Assembly: GCA_024347235.1 (NCBI GenBank)
Contig: AP025283.1
Location: forward strand, 4,588,001-4,652,000
From: Aliamphritea spongicola
Lineage (GTDB): Bacteria; Pseudomonadota; Gammaproteobacteria; Pseudomonadales; Balneatricaceae
Length of the DNA stretch: 64,000 nucleotides
Direction of reading: 5' to 3'
Shown: positions 18,231 to 31,416 of the stretch, one piece after another
How the letters are laid out: every line of letters starts with the position of its first letter
How positions within the stretch are numbered: the stretch's first letter is position 1
Made by a program: the position numbers and the translations under genes
The notes under the pieces: model-generated
Databases searched by the model: none
Seen by the model: only the letters and a program-made list of their open reading frames with translations
What the model was told of the DNA's origin: nothing

Positions 18231-19967
18231 ATGACTTCTGTTCAACCCACATGCATACAATCCGGTGTTGATTGTCTACTGATTGGCACCGATGACGATA
18301 CCCGGCGACTGGCAGAGCTGCTCGCTGAAGAACCCCTGTTTGCATGTCGCCAGTCATCCCTGAACATCTTAATGCAATACTGACACCCCGACCGGATGTC
18401 ATTTTTCTGCAAACACGCTTACCTGGCCATTACCCGATTCTGCTTCTGCAGCAACTTTGCCAGCAATATCCCGACATTCCTGTCATTGCCTTCGAACACA
18501 CCTTCAGCCGGTTTCGTAACCAGAGCTTTATTGCCGCAGGCGCAAGAGAATACCTGGTTGCTTCAGACCTTACTGCTGACCGGCTGAAACGGATTATCCG
18601 CTACTCCGTTAAACCAGCTCCGCAATTGCAGGCCTATCCGTCTGAGCCATTATATTCAACACCGCAAAATGACCTCTTAACCGGACTGCAGAACCGCCAC
18701 TATTTCTATACCCGGTTATGCGACACCCTGAACAGCAGCCAGCAAAGCATTGCGCTGCTCAATATCGACCTGGACGGCTTCAGCCGCTTTAACCATCTTA
18801 ACGGCAGTCAGGCAGGCGACCGGATTGTTCAGATTCTGGCGCAGCGGATCGCAAACATTTTTGACTGCGATATAGCACGCATGGGGGCTGATGAATTCAG
18901 CCTCTTCTATTTGCCGGAACAAAACCGTGATACCGAAACCGACCTGAAGCCGGTCTGTGAAGCCTTACTTGCATCCCTGAGTGAACCTTATCAGCTGAAT
19001 AATCAGGAATTCACTCTGCCCTGCAGTGTCGGCATCAGCATCTCAAGACAACAACAGGATGCTGACAGCATTATCTTTCAGGCCCATCAGGCAAGACTAC
19101 AGGCTAAACAGCGCAGTGAATGCAGCTACAACTTTTTGCCAGCAGCCTGCCGGACACCGAAGGTGAATATAATGACCTTGAACCGGACCTGATACTTGCC
19201 CTCCAGAAAGAACAGTTCGAACTGTTTTATCAGCCTCGGGTAGACATTCGCACCGGCACTATTATTGGTGCTGAAGCCCTCATCCGCTGGCGACACCCTG
19301 AGCGTGGCCTGATCGCACCTGGCGAATTTATCGAACTGGCAGAGCGCACCGGCCTCATCGTACCGATCGGCTATTGGGTTATTTATCGCGCAGGCATGGA
19401 TATGCAGGCAATTAAGCGGGCCCAGCTGGATATCGGTAGAATCGGCGTCAACCTTTCATTCCGCCAGTTTGAAGACCGCTATCTGAGCCGGACAATTCAA
19501 AGGCTGATTGAAAAATACCGGATCGATACTTCTGTGCTGGAATTCGAACTGACCGAATCAGCCCTGTTCAGCAACGAAGCCCATGTTCGCCAGGGCATTG
19601 AAGAACTTAATCAGCTGGGTATTACCTTCTCACTGGATGATTTTGGTACCGGCTATTCATCGTTCACCCTGCTACAGAAACTGCCGATAAACAGTCTGAA
19701 AATTGACCGCTCATTTACCAGTGGCGTCATTGAGCAGCAGGATGACCGGGAAATTGTAAAAGCTATAATCAATCTGTCCCGCAGCCTGAACATTGAAGTC
19801 ATCGCTGAAGGCGTTGAAACCCGCCTCCAGCACGACTTCCTGATAGAACACGGCTGTTACCAGGCTCAGGGCTTTCTTTACAGCCGCCCAATGCCCTTCC
19901 AGGACTTTTTAACATGCTGCAAAACAGCCAGCTTTCCGCGGCTAACCAAAAGCAGACCGGCCGCTAA
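18231..19967 (+). CDS. Pseudo-receiver-GGDEF-EAL protein, probable c-di-GMP phosphodiesterase (three frame breaks)
   Basis: About 579 residues. Residues 1-130 resemble a receiver domain, but the phospho-acceptor position is Gln (DVIFLQTRLPG). A GGDEF domain follows (LTGLQNRHYF at its start), with the signature altered to GADEF (RMGADEFSLFY), which argues against cyclase activity. The EAL domain is well kept: EALIRWRHP, the NLSFRQF region, ELTES, DDFGTGYSS, KIDRSF and AEGVET. It therefore most likely hydrolyses c-di-GMP. Breaks lie near 18343, in the T run at 19132-19136 and near 19910; the last repair moves the stop to 19967 (ending NQKQTGR), overlapping the comM stop by four bases. Start ATG 18231. 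Confidence 0.82.
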
Positions 19968-21464
19968 TCCATCTCCTTACCGCTAAACCTGAAACCTAGC
20001 GCCTCCAGCAAAGCAGCCTCCCCAATTACATCCGTCTGATTTAAATCAGCAATCGTCCTGGCGACTTTCAGAACACGGTGCGCTGCCCGGGCAGATAACT
20101 TCAAGCGCTTCACCGCATTAATCAACATAGTCTGCTCAGGTACACCCAACGCACAATACACCTCAAGATCATTGGCAGACAGCTCAGCATTCCTGCAGCC
20201 CTGCCGTTGTAACTGCCTCTCATATGCCAGCATCACACGCTCCTGAATAGCAGCGCTGCTCTCACCACGCTCTTTGGCTAACAGCTGCTCAGCAGGCAGC
20301 CCTGCCACCCAGGCAAATAAATCGATCCGATCCATCAATGGGCCGGATATTTTATGCTGATAACGCCTGACCTGATCCGGTGTACAACGGCATCGCCCGT
20401 CCGGATCCCCATAAAGCCACAGGGGCACGGATTCATTGCCGCAACCAACTGAAAACGGGCAGGAAAACTCAGTTGTTGAGCCACCCGGGAAACCTCAACC
20501 TTGCCGGACTCCAGCGGTTCACGTAAAACTTCCAAAACCGAGCGGGGAAATTCCGGCAATTCATCCAGAAACAAAACGCCCTGATGGGCCAGCGAAATCT
20601 CCTGGCCGGGGCCTGCTGCCACCGCCCACCAGGGCGACTGAAGACGCCGTATGATGAGGTGCACGAAACGGCCTGATACCGGCCAGCAACTTACTGGGAT
20701 CAAGACCTGCGACAGAATATATCGCTGCGGTTTCCAAAAGGTTATGGCGGGATAACGCCGGCAAAATACCGGGCAGACGGGACGCGAGCATACTCTTACC
20801 GCTACCGGGAGGCCCCGCAAACAGAATATTATGACCGCCCGCAGCCGCTACCTCCAGAGCACGGCGGGCCTGATGCTGACCTTTACATCCGCCATATCGG
20901 CTATTTCAGCAGGCTGCACACAGATATTCTCTGCGATAGCAGGTAAACATTTCTGTTCATCCGCTAAACGGTTACAGACACTGAGTAAATCAGCCGCGCT
21001 GTAAACCGCCAGATCATCCACCAGAGAGGCTTCCGCAACATTTTCCTGTGCTACCCAGCATCCTTTACCCGTTCGCTGACAGGCCAGCGCAGCAGGCAAT
21101 ACTCCCGGACCGGGCGTAACTCACCTCCCAGCCCCAGCTCAGCCATGAACTCAAACGTCTGATGACGGTTAACCTTGATCTGATCACTGGCCAGTAAAAT
21201 GCCTAATGCAATGGCCAGGTCATACCGCCCGCCCTCTTTAGGTAAATCTGCCGGGGCTAAATTGACGGTAATCCGTCGTGCAGGAAAATCGAAACCGGAA
21301 TTAAGTAATGCACTGCGCACCCTTTCCCGGCTTTCTCTCACAGCCGCTTCAGGTAATCCAACAATTGCAAAACAGGGTAATCCGCCGGACAAATGTATTT
21401 CCACACTGACCGGTGGTGCACTGACACCTAACTGTGCCCGGGTATTAAGTACTGCGAGCGCCAT
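19964..21464 (-). CDS. comM: ComM/YifB family Mg-chelatase-like AAA ATPase (four frame breaks)
   Basis: About 501 residues after repair (E. coli YifB 506). The N-terminal LonC-like domain (VSVEIHLSGGLPCFAIVGLPEAAVRES written as two parts, and NLAPADLPKEGGRYDLAIALG) is followed by an AAA+ domain with Walker A near 20790 (GPPGSGKS after repair), HHTASSVALVGGG, Walker B GVLFLDELPEF and AMNPCPCG, then the C-terminal helical domain. ComM is a branch-migration helicase that integrates DNA during natural transformation. Breaks lie near 21105, 20880, 20630 (two bases) and 20410. It ends tail-to-tail with the EAL gene. Confidence 0.88.
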
Positions 21465-21521
21465 ATAACCTTCCCTGGTAAACGCTTAAAGAAATGAATT
21501 GTGACGACAACACCTGTGTTA

Positions 21522-21776
21522 TCAGGTGTCTGATTTACTCATGCGGGATTCAATATCCGCCAGTTGCTGCTCCAGAGCTTCCAGCTTTTCACGGGTTCGG
21601 GCCAGCACAGCAGACTGCGCATCAAACTCTTCCCGGTTCACCAGATCCATCTTACTGAACGCGCCCTGTAATACTCCCTGAATCTGACTCTGCAGATTCG
21701 CACTGCCGCCCGGCGCCTTATTCATTAACTGGCCAAGCTGCTCACTTAGCCCCTGTAAAAATGCCTGATTGATCAT
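21522..21776 (-). CDS. ubiK: Ubiquinone biosynthesis accessory factor UbiK
   Basis: 84 residues, intact, matching the membrane-fusogenic-activity (BMFP/YqiC) family. It has an amphipathic N-terminal helix (INQAFLQGLSEQLGQLM), then a Gly/Ser turn and a C-terminal coiled coil (SAVLARTREKLEALEQQL). UbiK supports the soluble ubiquinone-synthesis complex with UbiJ, probably bringing in lipid. It lies 57 bp upstream of comM on the same strand and divergent from amtB, a common gammaproteobacterial order. Confidence 0.88.
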   Translation of the reverse strand: MINQAFLQGLSEQLGQLMNKAPGGSANLQSQIQGVLQGAFSKMDLVNREEFDAQSAVLARTREKLEALEQQLADIESRMSKSDT

Positions 21777-21875
21777 AAACCCTCTGATATCCGACTATGC
21801 CGGCTTCTTTCATCTTAATGTTGCAAATATATCAAGCCCCTCTTCTTTTAACACCTATATCCGTTGCGAACATGC

Positions 21876-21889
21876 GCACCAAAAAGTGC
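21876..21889. promoter_or_regulatory. NtrC-like enhancer half-palindrome
   Basis: GCAC-CAAAAA-GTGC resembles the NtrC site (GCAC-N7-GTGC) but with a 6-bp centre; a contracted A run would explain the missing base. It lies about 120 bp upstream of the sigma-54 promoter of amtB, a usual enhancer distance. Confidence 0.4.
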
Positions 21890-22006
21890 AAGGCTGAATA
21901 TATCACGCGCCAAAACAGCCCCGCTCTTAAAACCAGCAACCAGTGCAACAGAAAATGAATCAGCCCAAAAACACATAACCGCTTGTTATTTATAGATAAA
22001 AATTAG

Positions 22007-22021
22007 TGGCACATTTTCTGC
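22007..22021 (+). promoter_or_regulatory. Sigma-54 promoter of amtB
   Basis: TGGCAC-ATTTT-CTGC: the GG and GC dinucleotides are separated by exactly 10 bp, with one mismatch in the -12 element. It sits 55 bp before the amtB start, consistent with nitrogen-limitation control. Confidence 0.75.
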
Positions 22022-22075
22022 CATAGAACACATAACAATGATCACTAAAGAATCAGCAATTAACTGGAGGATATG

Positions 22076-23334
22076 ATGGAAAATCAGATATTTGCCCTAC
22101 AGTACGCTTTGGATACCTTTTATTTCCTGGTATGCGGCGCACTGGTTATGTGGATGGCAGCAGGCTTCGCGATGTTAGAGGCAGGGCTGGTAAGATCCAA
22201 AAACACCACAGAAATACTTACCAAGAACGTCGCGTTATACGCAATCTCATGTTTTATGTATCTGCTGTGCGGCTATCAGATCATGTATGGCGGAGGTATA
22301 TTCCTCGACGGCATCGGTGATCTGGACATCAGTCAGGTTCAGTCAGATTCAGCCAGTAACGGATTTGACGGCGATGCTGTGTACTCCCCTGCATCTGACT
22401 TTTCTTTCAGGTAGTATTTGTAGCCACTGCCATGTCGATTGTATCCGGCGCAGTTGCTGAACGTATGAAATTGTGGGCATTCCTGAGTTTTGCCGTCGTT
22501 ATGACCGGTGTAATCTACCCGTTAGAAGGCGCCTGGACATGGAACGGTGATGACGTGTTCGGCCTTTATAATCTAGGCGACCTTGGATTCTCTGACTTTG
22601 CCGGCTCAGGCATTGTTCACATGGCCGGTGCCAGTGCAGCGCTGGCAGCTGTTCTGCTGCTCGGCCCCCGCCACGGTAAATACAAGGGCAATACAGTAAA
22701 AGCTATTCCCGGTGCAAACCTGCCTCTGGCAACTCTTGGTACCTTCATCCTGTGGATGGGCTGGTTCGGCTTTAACGGTGGCTCAGTACTGAAGCTGGGC
22801 GATATTAACAGCGCTCACAGCGTTGCTATGGTATTCCTTAACACCAATGCAGCAGCGGCGACCGGTGGAATCTGTGCACTCTTAACCGCACGGGCTTTGT
22901 TTGGTAAAGCAGACTTAACCATGCTGCTGAACGGCGCGCTGGCAGGCCTGGTAACCATCACCGCAGAACCATCCACACCAACACCTCTGCAGGCCAGCCT
23001 GTTCGGTGCTGTAGGCGGCGTTCTGGTGGTCTTTGCCATCTTATCTCTGGATAAGCTGCGCATTGATGACCCGGTAGGTGCCATTTCAGTGCATGGCGTA
23101 TGCGGTCTGCTGGGCCTTCTGCTGGTACCGGTAACCAATGATGGCTCCACCTTTAGCGGCCAGATTATCGGCGCAGCAACAATCTTCATCTGGGTATTCA
23201 CCACCAGTTTGGTCATCTGGGCCATCCTGAAAAAGGTCATGGGCATCCGGGTCAGTGCGGAAGAAGAATATCAGGGTGTCGACCTGGCCGAATGCGGTAT
23301 GGAAGCCTACCCGGAATTTGGTAACAAAAGTTAA
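22076..23334 (+). CDS. amtB: Ammonium transporter AmtB (one frame break)
   Basis: About 419 residues. Amt/Mep/Rh channel with eleven spans: MWMAAGFAMLEAGLVRSKN (Amt signature), the pore region FAGSGIVHMAGASAALAA (first pore His), and GAISVHGVCGLLG (second pore His region). It conducts ammonium into the cytoplasm and is plugged by unmodified P-II protein. Start ATG 22076 rather than 22073, because GGAGG ends at 22070. A T run near 22400 is one base short (DFFFQVVFVATAMS after repair). A P-II gene follows on the same strand after 180 bp, and a sigma-54 promoter precedes it. Confidence 0.93.
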
Positions 23335-23352
23335 TTAATCAGGTTTTCAACA

Positions 23353-23398
23353 GTGCAGCAGCGACACATACTGACCCGTTCCTCCACTGCTGCTGCAC
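23353..23398 (+). terminator. Hairpin between amtB and the P-II gene
   Basis: GTGCAGCAGC pairs perfectly with GCTGCTGCAC across a 26-nt loop, without a T run. Possible processing or attenuation structure rather than a full terminator. Confidence 0.35.
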
Positions 23399-23514
23399 CG
23401 TTGATTTATTAAACAGCCAAAGCTGGGTATAATTGCCTCCCAGATTTTAGGCTTAAACTCCAATTGTCTGAAGCGCTTATAAAGCGCACAAAAGCAGACC
23501 CAAGTGAGGATACA

Positions 23515-23855
23515 ATGATGAAACTGGTAAGCGCGGTGATTAAACCGTTCAAACTGGATGACGTACGTGAAGCTCTGTCAGAAATCGGCATTCAGGGCAT
23601 CACCGTGACTGAAGTAAAAGGCTTCGGTCGCCAAAAGGTCATACCGAACTCTACCGTGGCGCCGAATACGTGGTGGATTTTCTGCCTAAGGTGAAAATTG
23701 AAGCTGCGATCGATGAGAACATGCTTGATCAGGTTATCGAAGCCATCAGCAAAACAGCCAATACCGGTAAAATCGGAGACGGTAAAATCTTCGTCACACC
23801 TCTGGAACAAGCTATTCGTATCCGTACAGGTGAAACCGACGTAGACGCGCTCTGA
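23515..23855 (+). CDS. P-II nitrogen regulatory protein GlnK/GlnB (one frame break)
   Basis: 112-113 residues. P-II signature: MKLVSAVIKPFKLDDVREALSE at the N-terminus (as MMKLVSAV, IKPFKLDD), the T-loop GHTELYRGAEY with the uridylylation Tyr 51 after repair, the B-loop TGKIGDGKIFV and the C-terminal RIRTGE. It senses 2-oxoglutarate and ATP/ADP and, with amtB next door, is most likely the GlnK paralogue that blocks the channel when nitrogen is ample. One G is missing at about 23639. GAGG at 23506-23509 precedes the start. A TATAAT with GGG extension near 23428 could supply an extra promoter. Confidence 0.92.
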
Positions 23856-23873
23856 TACCGGTGTCCTGACACA

Positions 23874-23910
23874 AACTCAATCTCTGCGGCCTTAGCCCTG
23901 AGATTGAGTT
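23874..23910 (+). terminator. 11-bp perfect hairpin after the P-II gene
   Basis: AACTCAATCTC pairs with GAGATTGAGTT, 15-nt loop, followed by CCTCCTCTC rather than a T run. It lies 19 bp after the stop; probably a transcript end or stability hairpin. Confidence 0.5.
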
Positions 23911-24160
23911 CCTCCTCTCTCATTTGAACTCACTTCTCTGGTTCCAGCCTCTGCTCTCTTAGTAACAGCAAAACATCACCATCTAACCTAAAACATATCA
24001 TAGCCTCCTCCCAAATCGGCACTGCCACACTGATCGTTTACAAGAAACGCGTATCGGATACCCGACGGTAATCTCAGCGTAATACTATAAATCTGCAAGC
24101 TTTAATCAACACCGAGCATCTAAGGATCAGTAGCAAAATCACTACTCCTTTCGATTCAAA
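23911..24160. other. Unassigned spacer between P-II gene and rRNA tail repeats
   Basis: About 250 bp without any gene, RNA or hairpin I can name. Confidence 0.4.
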
Positions 24161-24238
24161 AACCTGCTACAACCTAGCGCTGAAATCTCATAGGAAGTCT
24201 GGGAGTTTTTAATCAAGCGCCTAGTGAAGAACACCCAG
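24161..24238 (-). repeat. Degenerate 5S 3'-tail/terminator copy A
   Basis: AACCTGCTACAACCTAGC recalls the rRNA terminator at 24430-24457, and TTTTTAATCAAGCGCCTAGTG recalls the following 5S 3' end. Heavily diverged; the hairpin is no longer perfect. Confidence 0.45.
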
Positions 24239-24263
24239 TCGAACAGGCGATTACCTTCAGATA

Positions 24264-24340
24264 AAAAAACCGCTATTGCGTAGCGGCCAGTTGCTTAAAG
24301 AGAGTCTTAATCAGGTGCTTAGTGATGATCTACTCAGCCC
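24264..24340 (-). repeat. Degenerate 5S 3'-tail/terminator copy B
   Basis: CCGCTA-TTGCG-TAGCGG hairpin next to an A run (24262-24286), followed by TCTTAATCAGGTGCTTAGTG and ATGATCTACTC, which parallels the true terminator plus 5S 3' end (TTAATTAGGTGCTTGGCG then ATGACCTACTC). Clearer than copy A. Confidence 0.65.
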
Positions 24341-24342
24341 AG

Positions 24343-24398
24343 AGCTTGGGAGCTTGGGAGCTTGGGAGCTTGGGAGCTTGGGAGCTTGGGAGCTTGGT
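24343..24398. repeat. Seven-copy 8-bp minisatellite (AGCTTGGG)
   Basis: Seven head-to-tail units of AGCTTGGG, the last ending in T. It directly follows degenerate copy B and precedes the true rRNA terminator. The unit resembles GCTTGGCG of the 5S end, so it may have grown from that sequence. Confidence 0.9.
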
Positions 24399-24429
24399 AG
24401 CCTGGCGACAGAACAACTTCCTGCAGACG

Positions 24430-24457
24430 AAAAACCCTGCTACAACGTAGCAGGGCT
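24430..24457 (-). terminator. Terminator of the rRNA operon
   Basis: CCCTGCTAC - AAC - GTAGCAGGG, perfect 9-bp stem, with a T run following on the minus strand, 14 bp after the 5S end. Confidence 0.85.
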
Positions 24458-24470
24458 TTCTTAATTAGGT

Positions 24471-24587
24471 GCTTGGCGATGACCTACTCTCACATGGGGA
24501 AGCCCCACACTACCATCGGCGCTAAGACGTTTCACTTCCGAGTTCGGTAAGGGATCGGGTGGTTCCATCTCGCTATGGTCGCCAAGC
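24471..24587 (-). rRNA. rrf: 5S ribosomal RNA
   Basis: About 117 nt. On the minus strand it begins GCTTGGCGACCATAGCGAG, contains CCGAACTCGGAAGTGAAAC, and ends GAGAGTAGGTCATCGCCAAGC; its two ends pair as helix I. Last gene of the operon. Confidence 0.93.
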
Positions 24588-24750
24588 AAAAAGGTAACAA
24601 TCTAAATCCTGTATGCCTTATTCAGGCTGAGTCTTAGGTAACACTGTACAAACTCTAATCCGTCTCGCTTTTCAGCAAGCTCTATGTATCTTCAGTTCTT
24701 GATCCGTGTTGCGCCTCTTATGTGCACAACCAAACGCTTTTGGCGTTATA

Positions 24751-27631
<2,881 letters not shown>

Positions 27632-27775
27632 ATATAACCCAAAAGGGTCTGATTCAAAGTAACTGATTAAACTTCATAGCCAACTGTTAAACAGTTAACG
27701 CTGAAGTAACGATACATTTACGCCGGATTAGCGCTTGTACATTTGTCTTACTTAATTCTCGTTACAGGATTTAAA

Positions 27776-27788
27776 TTGTTAAAGAGCG
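27776..27788 (-). promoter_or_regulatory. boxA of the 16S-23S spacer
   Basis: CGCTCTTTAACAA on the minus strand, the Nus-factor antitermination element. It lies between tRNA-Ala and 23S, as in other gammaproteobacterial operons. Confidence 0.8.
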
Positions 27789-27899
27789 TTTTGTCTAAAA
27801 GACAAAAGGTAATTAACAGGTTATCAACAACCTATTCATTAGCTTTTGTGTTCTCAGGAACAAAGCATTTAAGTACTGACCGTTCTTCAGGATGAAGAA

Positions 27900-27975
27900 T
27901 GGTGGAGCTATGCGGGATCGAACCGCAGACCTCCTGCGTGCAAAGCAGGCGCTCTCCCAGCTGAGCTATAGCCCC
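27900..27975 (-). tRNA. tRNA-Ala (TGC) in the rRNA spacer
   Basis: 76 nt with encoded CCA: GGGGCTATAGCTCAG, anticodon loop TTTGCAC giving TGC, T loop GTTCGATCC. It is the only tRNA in the spacer; the usual tRNA-Ile is absent, since only about 60 bp separate it from 16S. Confidence 0.95.
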
Positions 27976-27989
27976 AGTACTTACTCTAC

Positions 27990-28024
27990 AACTGATCAGA
28001 TAATTCGTGTGAACGCTTGCTGAG
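27990..28024 (-). other. 3' strand of the pre-16S processing stem
   Basis: CACACGAATTATCTGATCAG and flanks (minus strand) are complementary to the leader segment at 29695-29730, forming the long helix around 16S that RNase III cuts. Confidence 0.75.
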
Positions 28025-28038
28025 AATCCGCTATCGTT

Positions 28039-29573
<1,535 letters not shown>

Positions 29574-29694
29574 AATTTTCTCGACACCGGAATGTGGTGT
29601 CTTAAATCTAGCTCAAAGCATTAAACAACTTTGCATAAAAACATCTAAATGAATTCACTTAGGTTGCTTATCTTTGATAAAGCTTTTGTGCTTC

Positions 29695-29730
29695 ATCTCA
29701 ACAAGCGCCCACACGAATTATCTGATCAAA
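29695..29730 (-). other. 5' strand of the pre-16S processing stem
   Basis: Leader segment TTGATCAGATAATTCGTGTG plus GGCGCTTGTTGAGA, complementary to 27990-28024 downstream of 16S with a two-base internal mismatch. Confidence 0.75.
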
Positions 29731-29731
29731 T

Positions 29732-29744
29732 TGTTAAAGAGCGA
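29732..29744 (-). promoter_or_regulatory. boxA of the rRNA leader
   Basis: CGCTCTTTAACAA on the minus strand, upstream of the processing stem; Nus-dependent antitermination site matching the one in the spacer. Confidence 0.8.
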
Positions 29745-29806
29745 TGCTTAAAACTGTTTCGGCAACCGGCGTAACCGTCGTTGCTGTCGTCTCAAGCGAG
29801 GTGCGT

Positions 29807-29834
29807 ATTCTACTCAACACCCGGTGGAAGTCAA
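29807..29834 (-). promoter_or_regulatory. rRNA promoter, proximal (P2)
   Basis: TTGACT (29834-29829), 16-bp spacer, TAGAAT (29812-29807), then ACGCACC as a GC-rich discriminator on the minus strand. Confidence 0.75.
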
Positions 29835-30018
29835 CGGTTATTTTCAGAAGATTTTGATTAATTCCGAAGAAAAACCAAAACCGGAAAAGTCACCTTTCGT
29901 TCCGGTCGAATCAGTTATCTCACACATCAAAACAAGTTGTTTTTCAGCGGGTTATTCTGACTCTCATCAAGTGCATTTTGCTGCGTTGCCGCGGCCCTGC
30001 GTCTCAATGTGGGGGCGT

Positions 30019-30046
30019 ATTATAGGCACGCTGACCGAAGAGTCAA
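30019..30046 (-). promoter_or_regulatory. rRNA promoter, distal (P1)
   Basis: TTGACT (30046-30041), 16-bp spacer, TATAAT (30024-30019), then ACGCCCCC, the GC-rich discriminator expected of a stringently controlled rRNA promoter. About 445 bp upstream of mature 16S. Confidence 0.85.
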
Positions 30047-30138
30047 CAGGCTTTTTGAAGAAAGCCGAAATTAGTTTTGCGCTGCAACAAGTGCCTTTTC
30101 CAGCACTGTTTTATATCGCTAAACAGCAGGCATAAAAA

Positions 30139-30160
30139 CGCAGCCTTCGGCTGCGCTTTT
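30139..30160. terminator. Terminator after arsJ
   Basis: CGCAGCC-TTC-GGCTGCG with A and T runs on both sides. It closes the arsenic operon (minus strand) just upstream of the rRNA promoters. Confidence 0.85.
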
Positions 30161-30177
30161 ATTGCTCATCTTACTTA

Positions 30178-31400
30178 TTAAGCAACGGGATCAGTTTCAG
30201 GCAATTTCAGTGAAATAACCGCTGCAGTAGCCAGACAGACAGCACTTACCAGTAAACAAGCTTCAAGCCCCCACAGCTGATATACCCCACCGGACAATAC
30301 AGTACCCAGCAACCGACCTGCTGCATTAGACATATAGTAGAAACCCACATCGAGAGACGCCCCTTCTGTACGGGCATACCTGAGAATCAGATATGAATGC
30401 AATGAAGAGTTCACCGCAAAGACTGCACCAAATATCAGCAACCCGGAAATCAGGACTTCCCCTGACAGCCCTCCGGACAGATCCGCAGCTAATAACATAA
30501 GCAAAGGAATAGCACTTAACACTAACACCCAGCCAAAAGCAGCTTTCTTCCCGGGCAACATACCGGCACGGCCACCCGACGCTTTACCTGCGCCTGTAAT
30601 CATTGGAGCACAAGCCTGTACCACACCATAGCCGATGACCCAGACAGCCAAAAAGTGCCAACGTCTGTGTGTTCCCAGCCCAGAACCATTTGCAGATAAA
30701 CGGGTAACGCCACCACAAACCAGATATCCCGGGCACCAAACAAAAACAAACGGGCTGCTGACAACACATTCACCGGCTGACTGTTAGAGAAGATTTCCCG
30801 AAACTTTGGCTTTACCTTCATCTGGCCCAGTTCACTACAAATAAGACTTGCTGTCAGTATCAGGACACCAGCCAAAAGACCCGTCATCACCATAAGGCTA
30901 CCGGCAAAGCCAAACACCTGAAGCAATACCGCTCCCATAAAGAAGCCAACGCCCTTCAAGGCATTTTTAGAGCCGGTCAGCAATGCCACCCAACGGTACA
31001 GCCGCCCCTGCTGCTCTTCTGGCAACAATGTTTTAATGGCGCTTTTTGCACTCATTTTATTCAGATCTTTGGCGATACCCGATAACGCCTGTGCCAGCAT
31101 CACATATACAACCGTCAAGTATTCATCCGGAACTGTCAGCATCAACAGCGCAACTATCTGAAGCAGCAAACCGGCATGCATCGTCCGGTTAAGGCCTAAT
31201 CGGGTGGCCAGCCAACCTCCCAGCAGGTTAGTCACGACGCCACACACTTCATACAGGATAAACAGCATGGCGATTGCAAACGGGCTGTACCCCAGGCTAT
31301 TGAAATGCAACACCACCAGCATCCTTAATGCACCGTCGGTGAGTGTGAAACTCCAATAGCTCAGGGTAACCAGCAAATACTGCTGCCAGGGCGACAACAC
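30178..31400 (-). CDS. arsJ: Organoarsenical efflux MFS transporter ArsJ (one frame break)
   Basis: About 407 residues, 11-12 spans. N-terminus SPWQQYLLVTLSYWSFTLTDG and the loop GIAKDLNKMSAKSAIKTLLP are characteristic of ArsJ. ArsJ exports 1-arseno-3-phosphoglycerate, made from arsenate by the adjoining GAPDH; the product falls apart outside, so the pair works as arsenate efflux. Assignment rests on both sequence and the arsR-gapdh-arsJ order. GTG start at 31400, 16 bp after the dehydrogenase stop. A homopolymer (AAAAA at 30651-30655) is one base short; repair gives TFLAVWVIGYG. Confidence 0.88.
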
Positions 31401-31416
31401 TTTTTAGTCAGAATAC

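Noticed and set aside
24276..24464. 62-codon frame through the minisatellite (LGAWE repeats)
   Set aside because: The 8-bp repeat is open by chance; the region is rRNA-tail DNA and contains terminators.
29824..30135. 103-codon plus-strand frame upstream of arsJ
   Set aside because: It covers both rRNA promoters and their discriminators and has no recognisable protein features.
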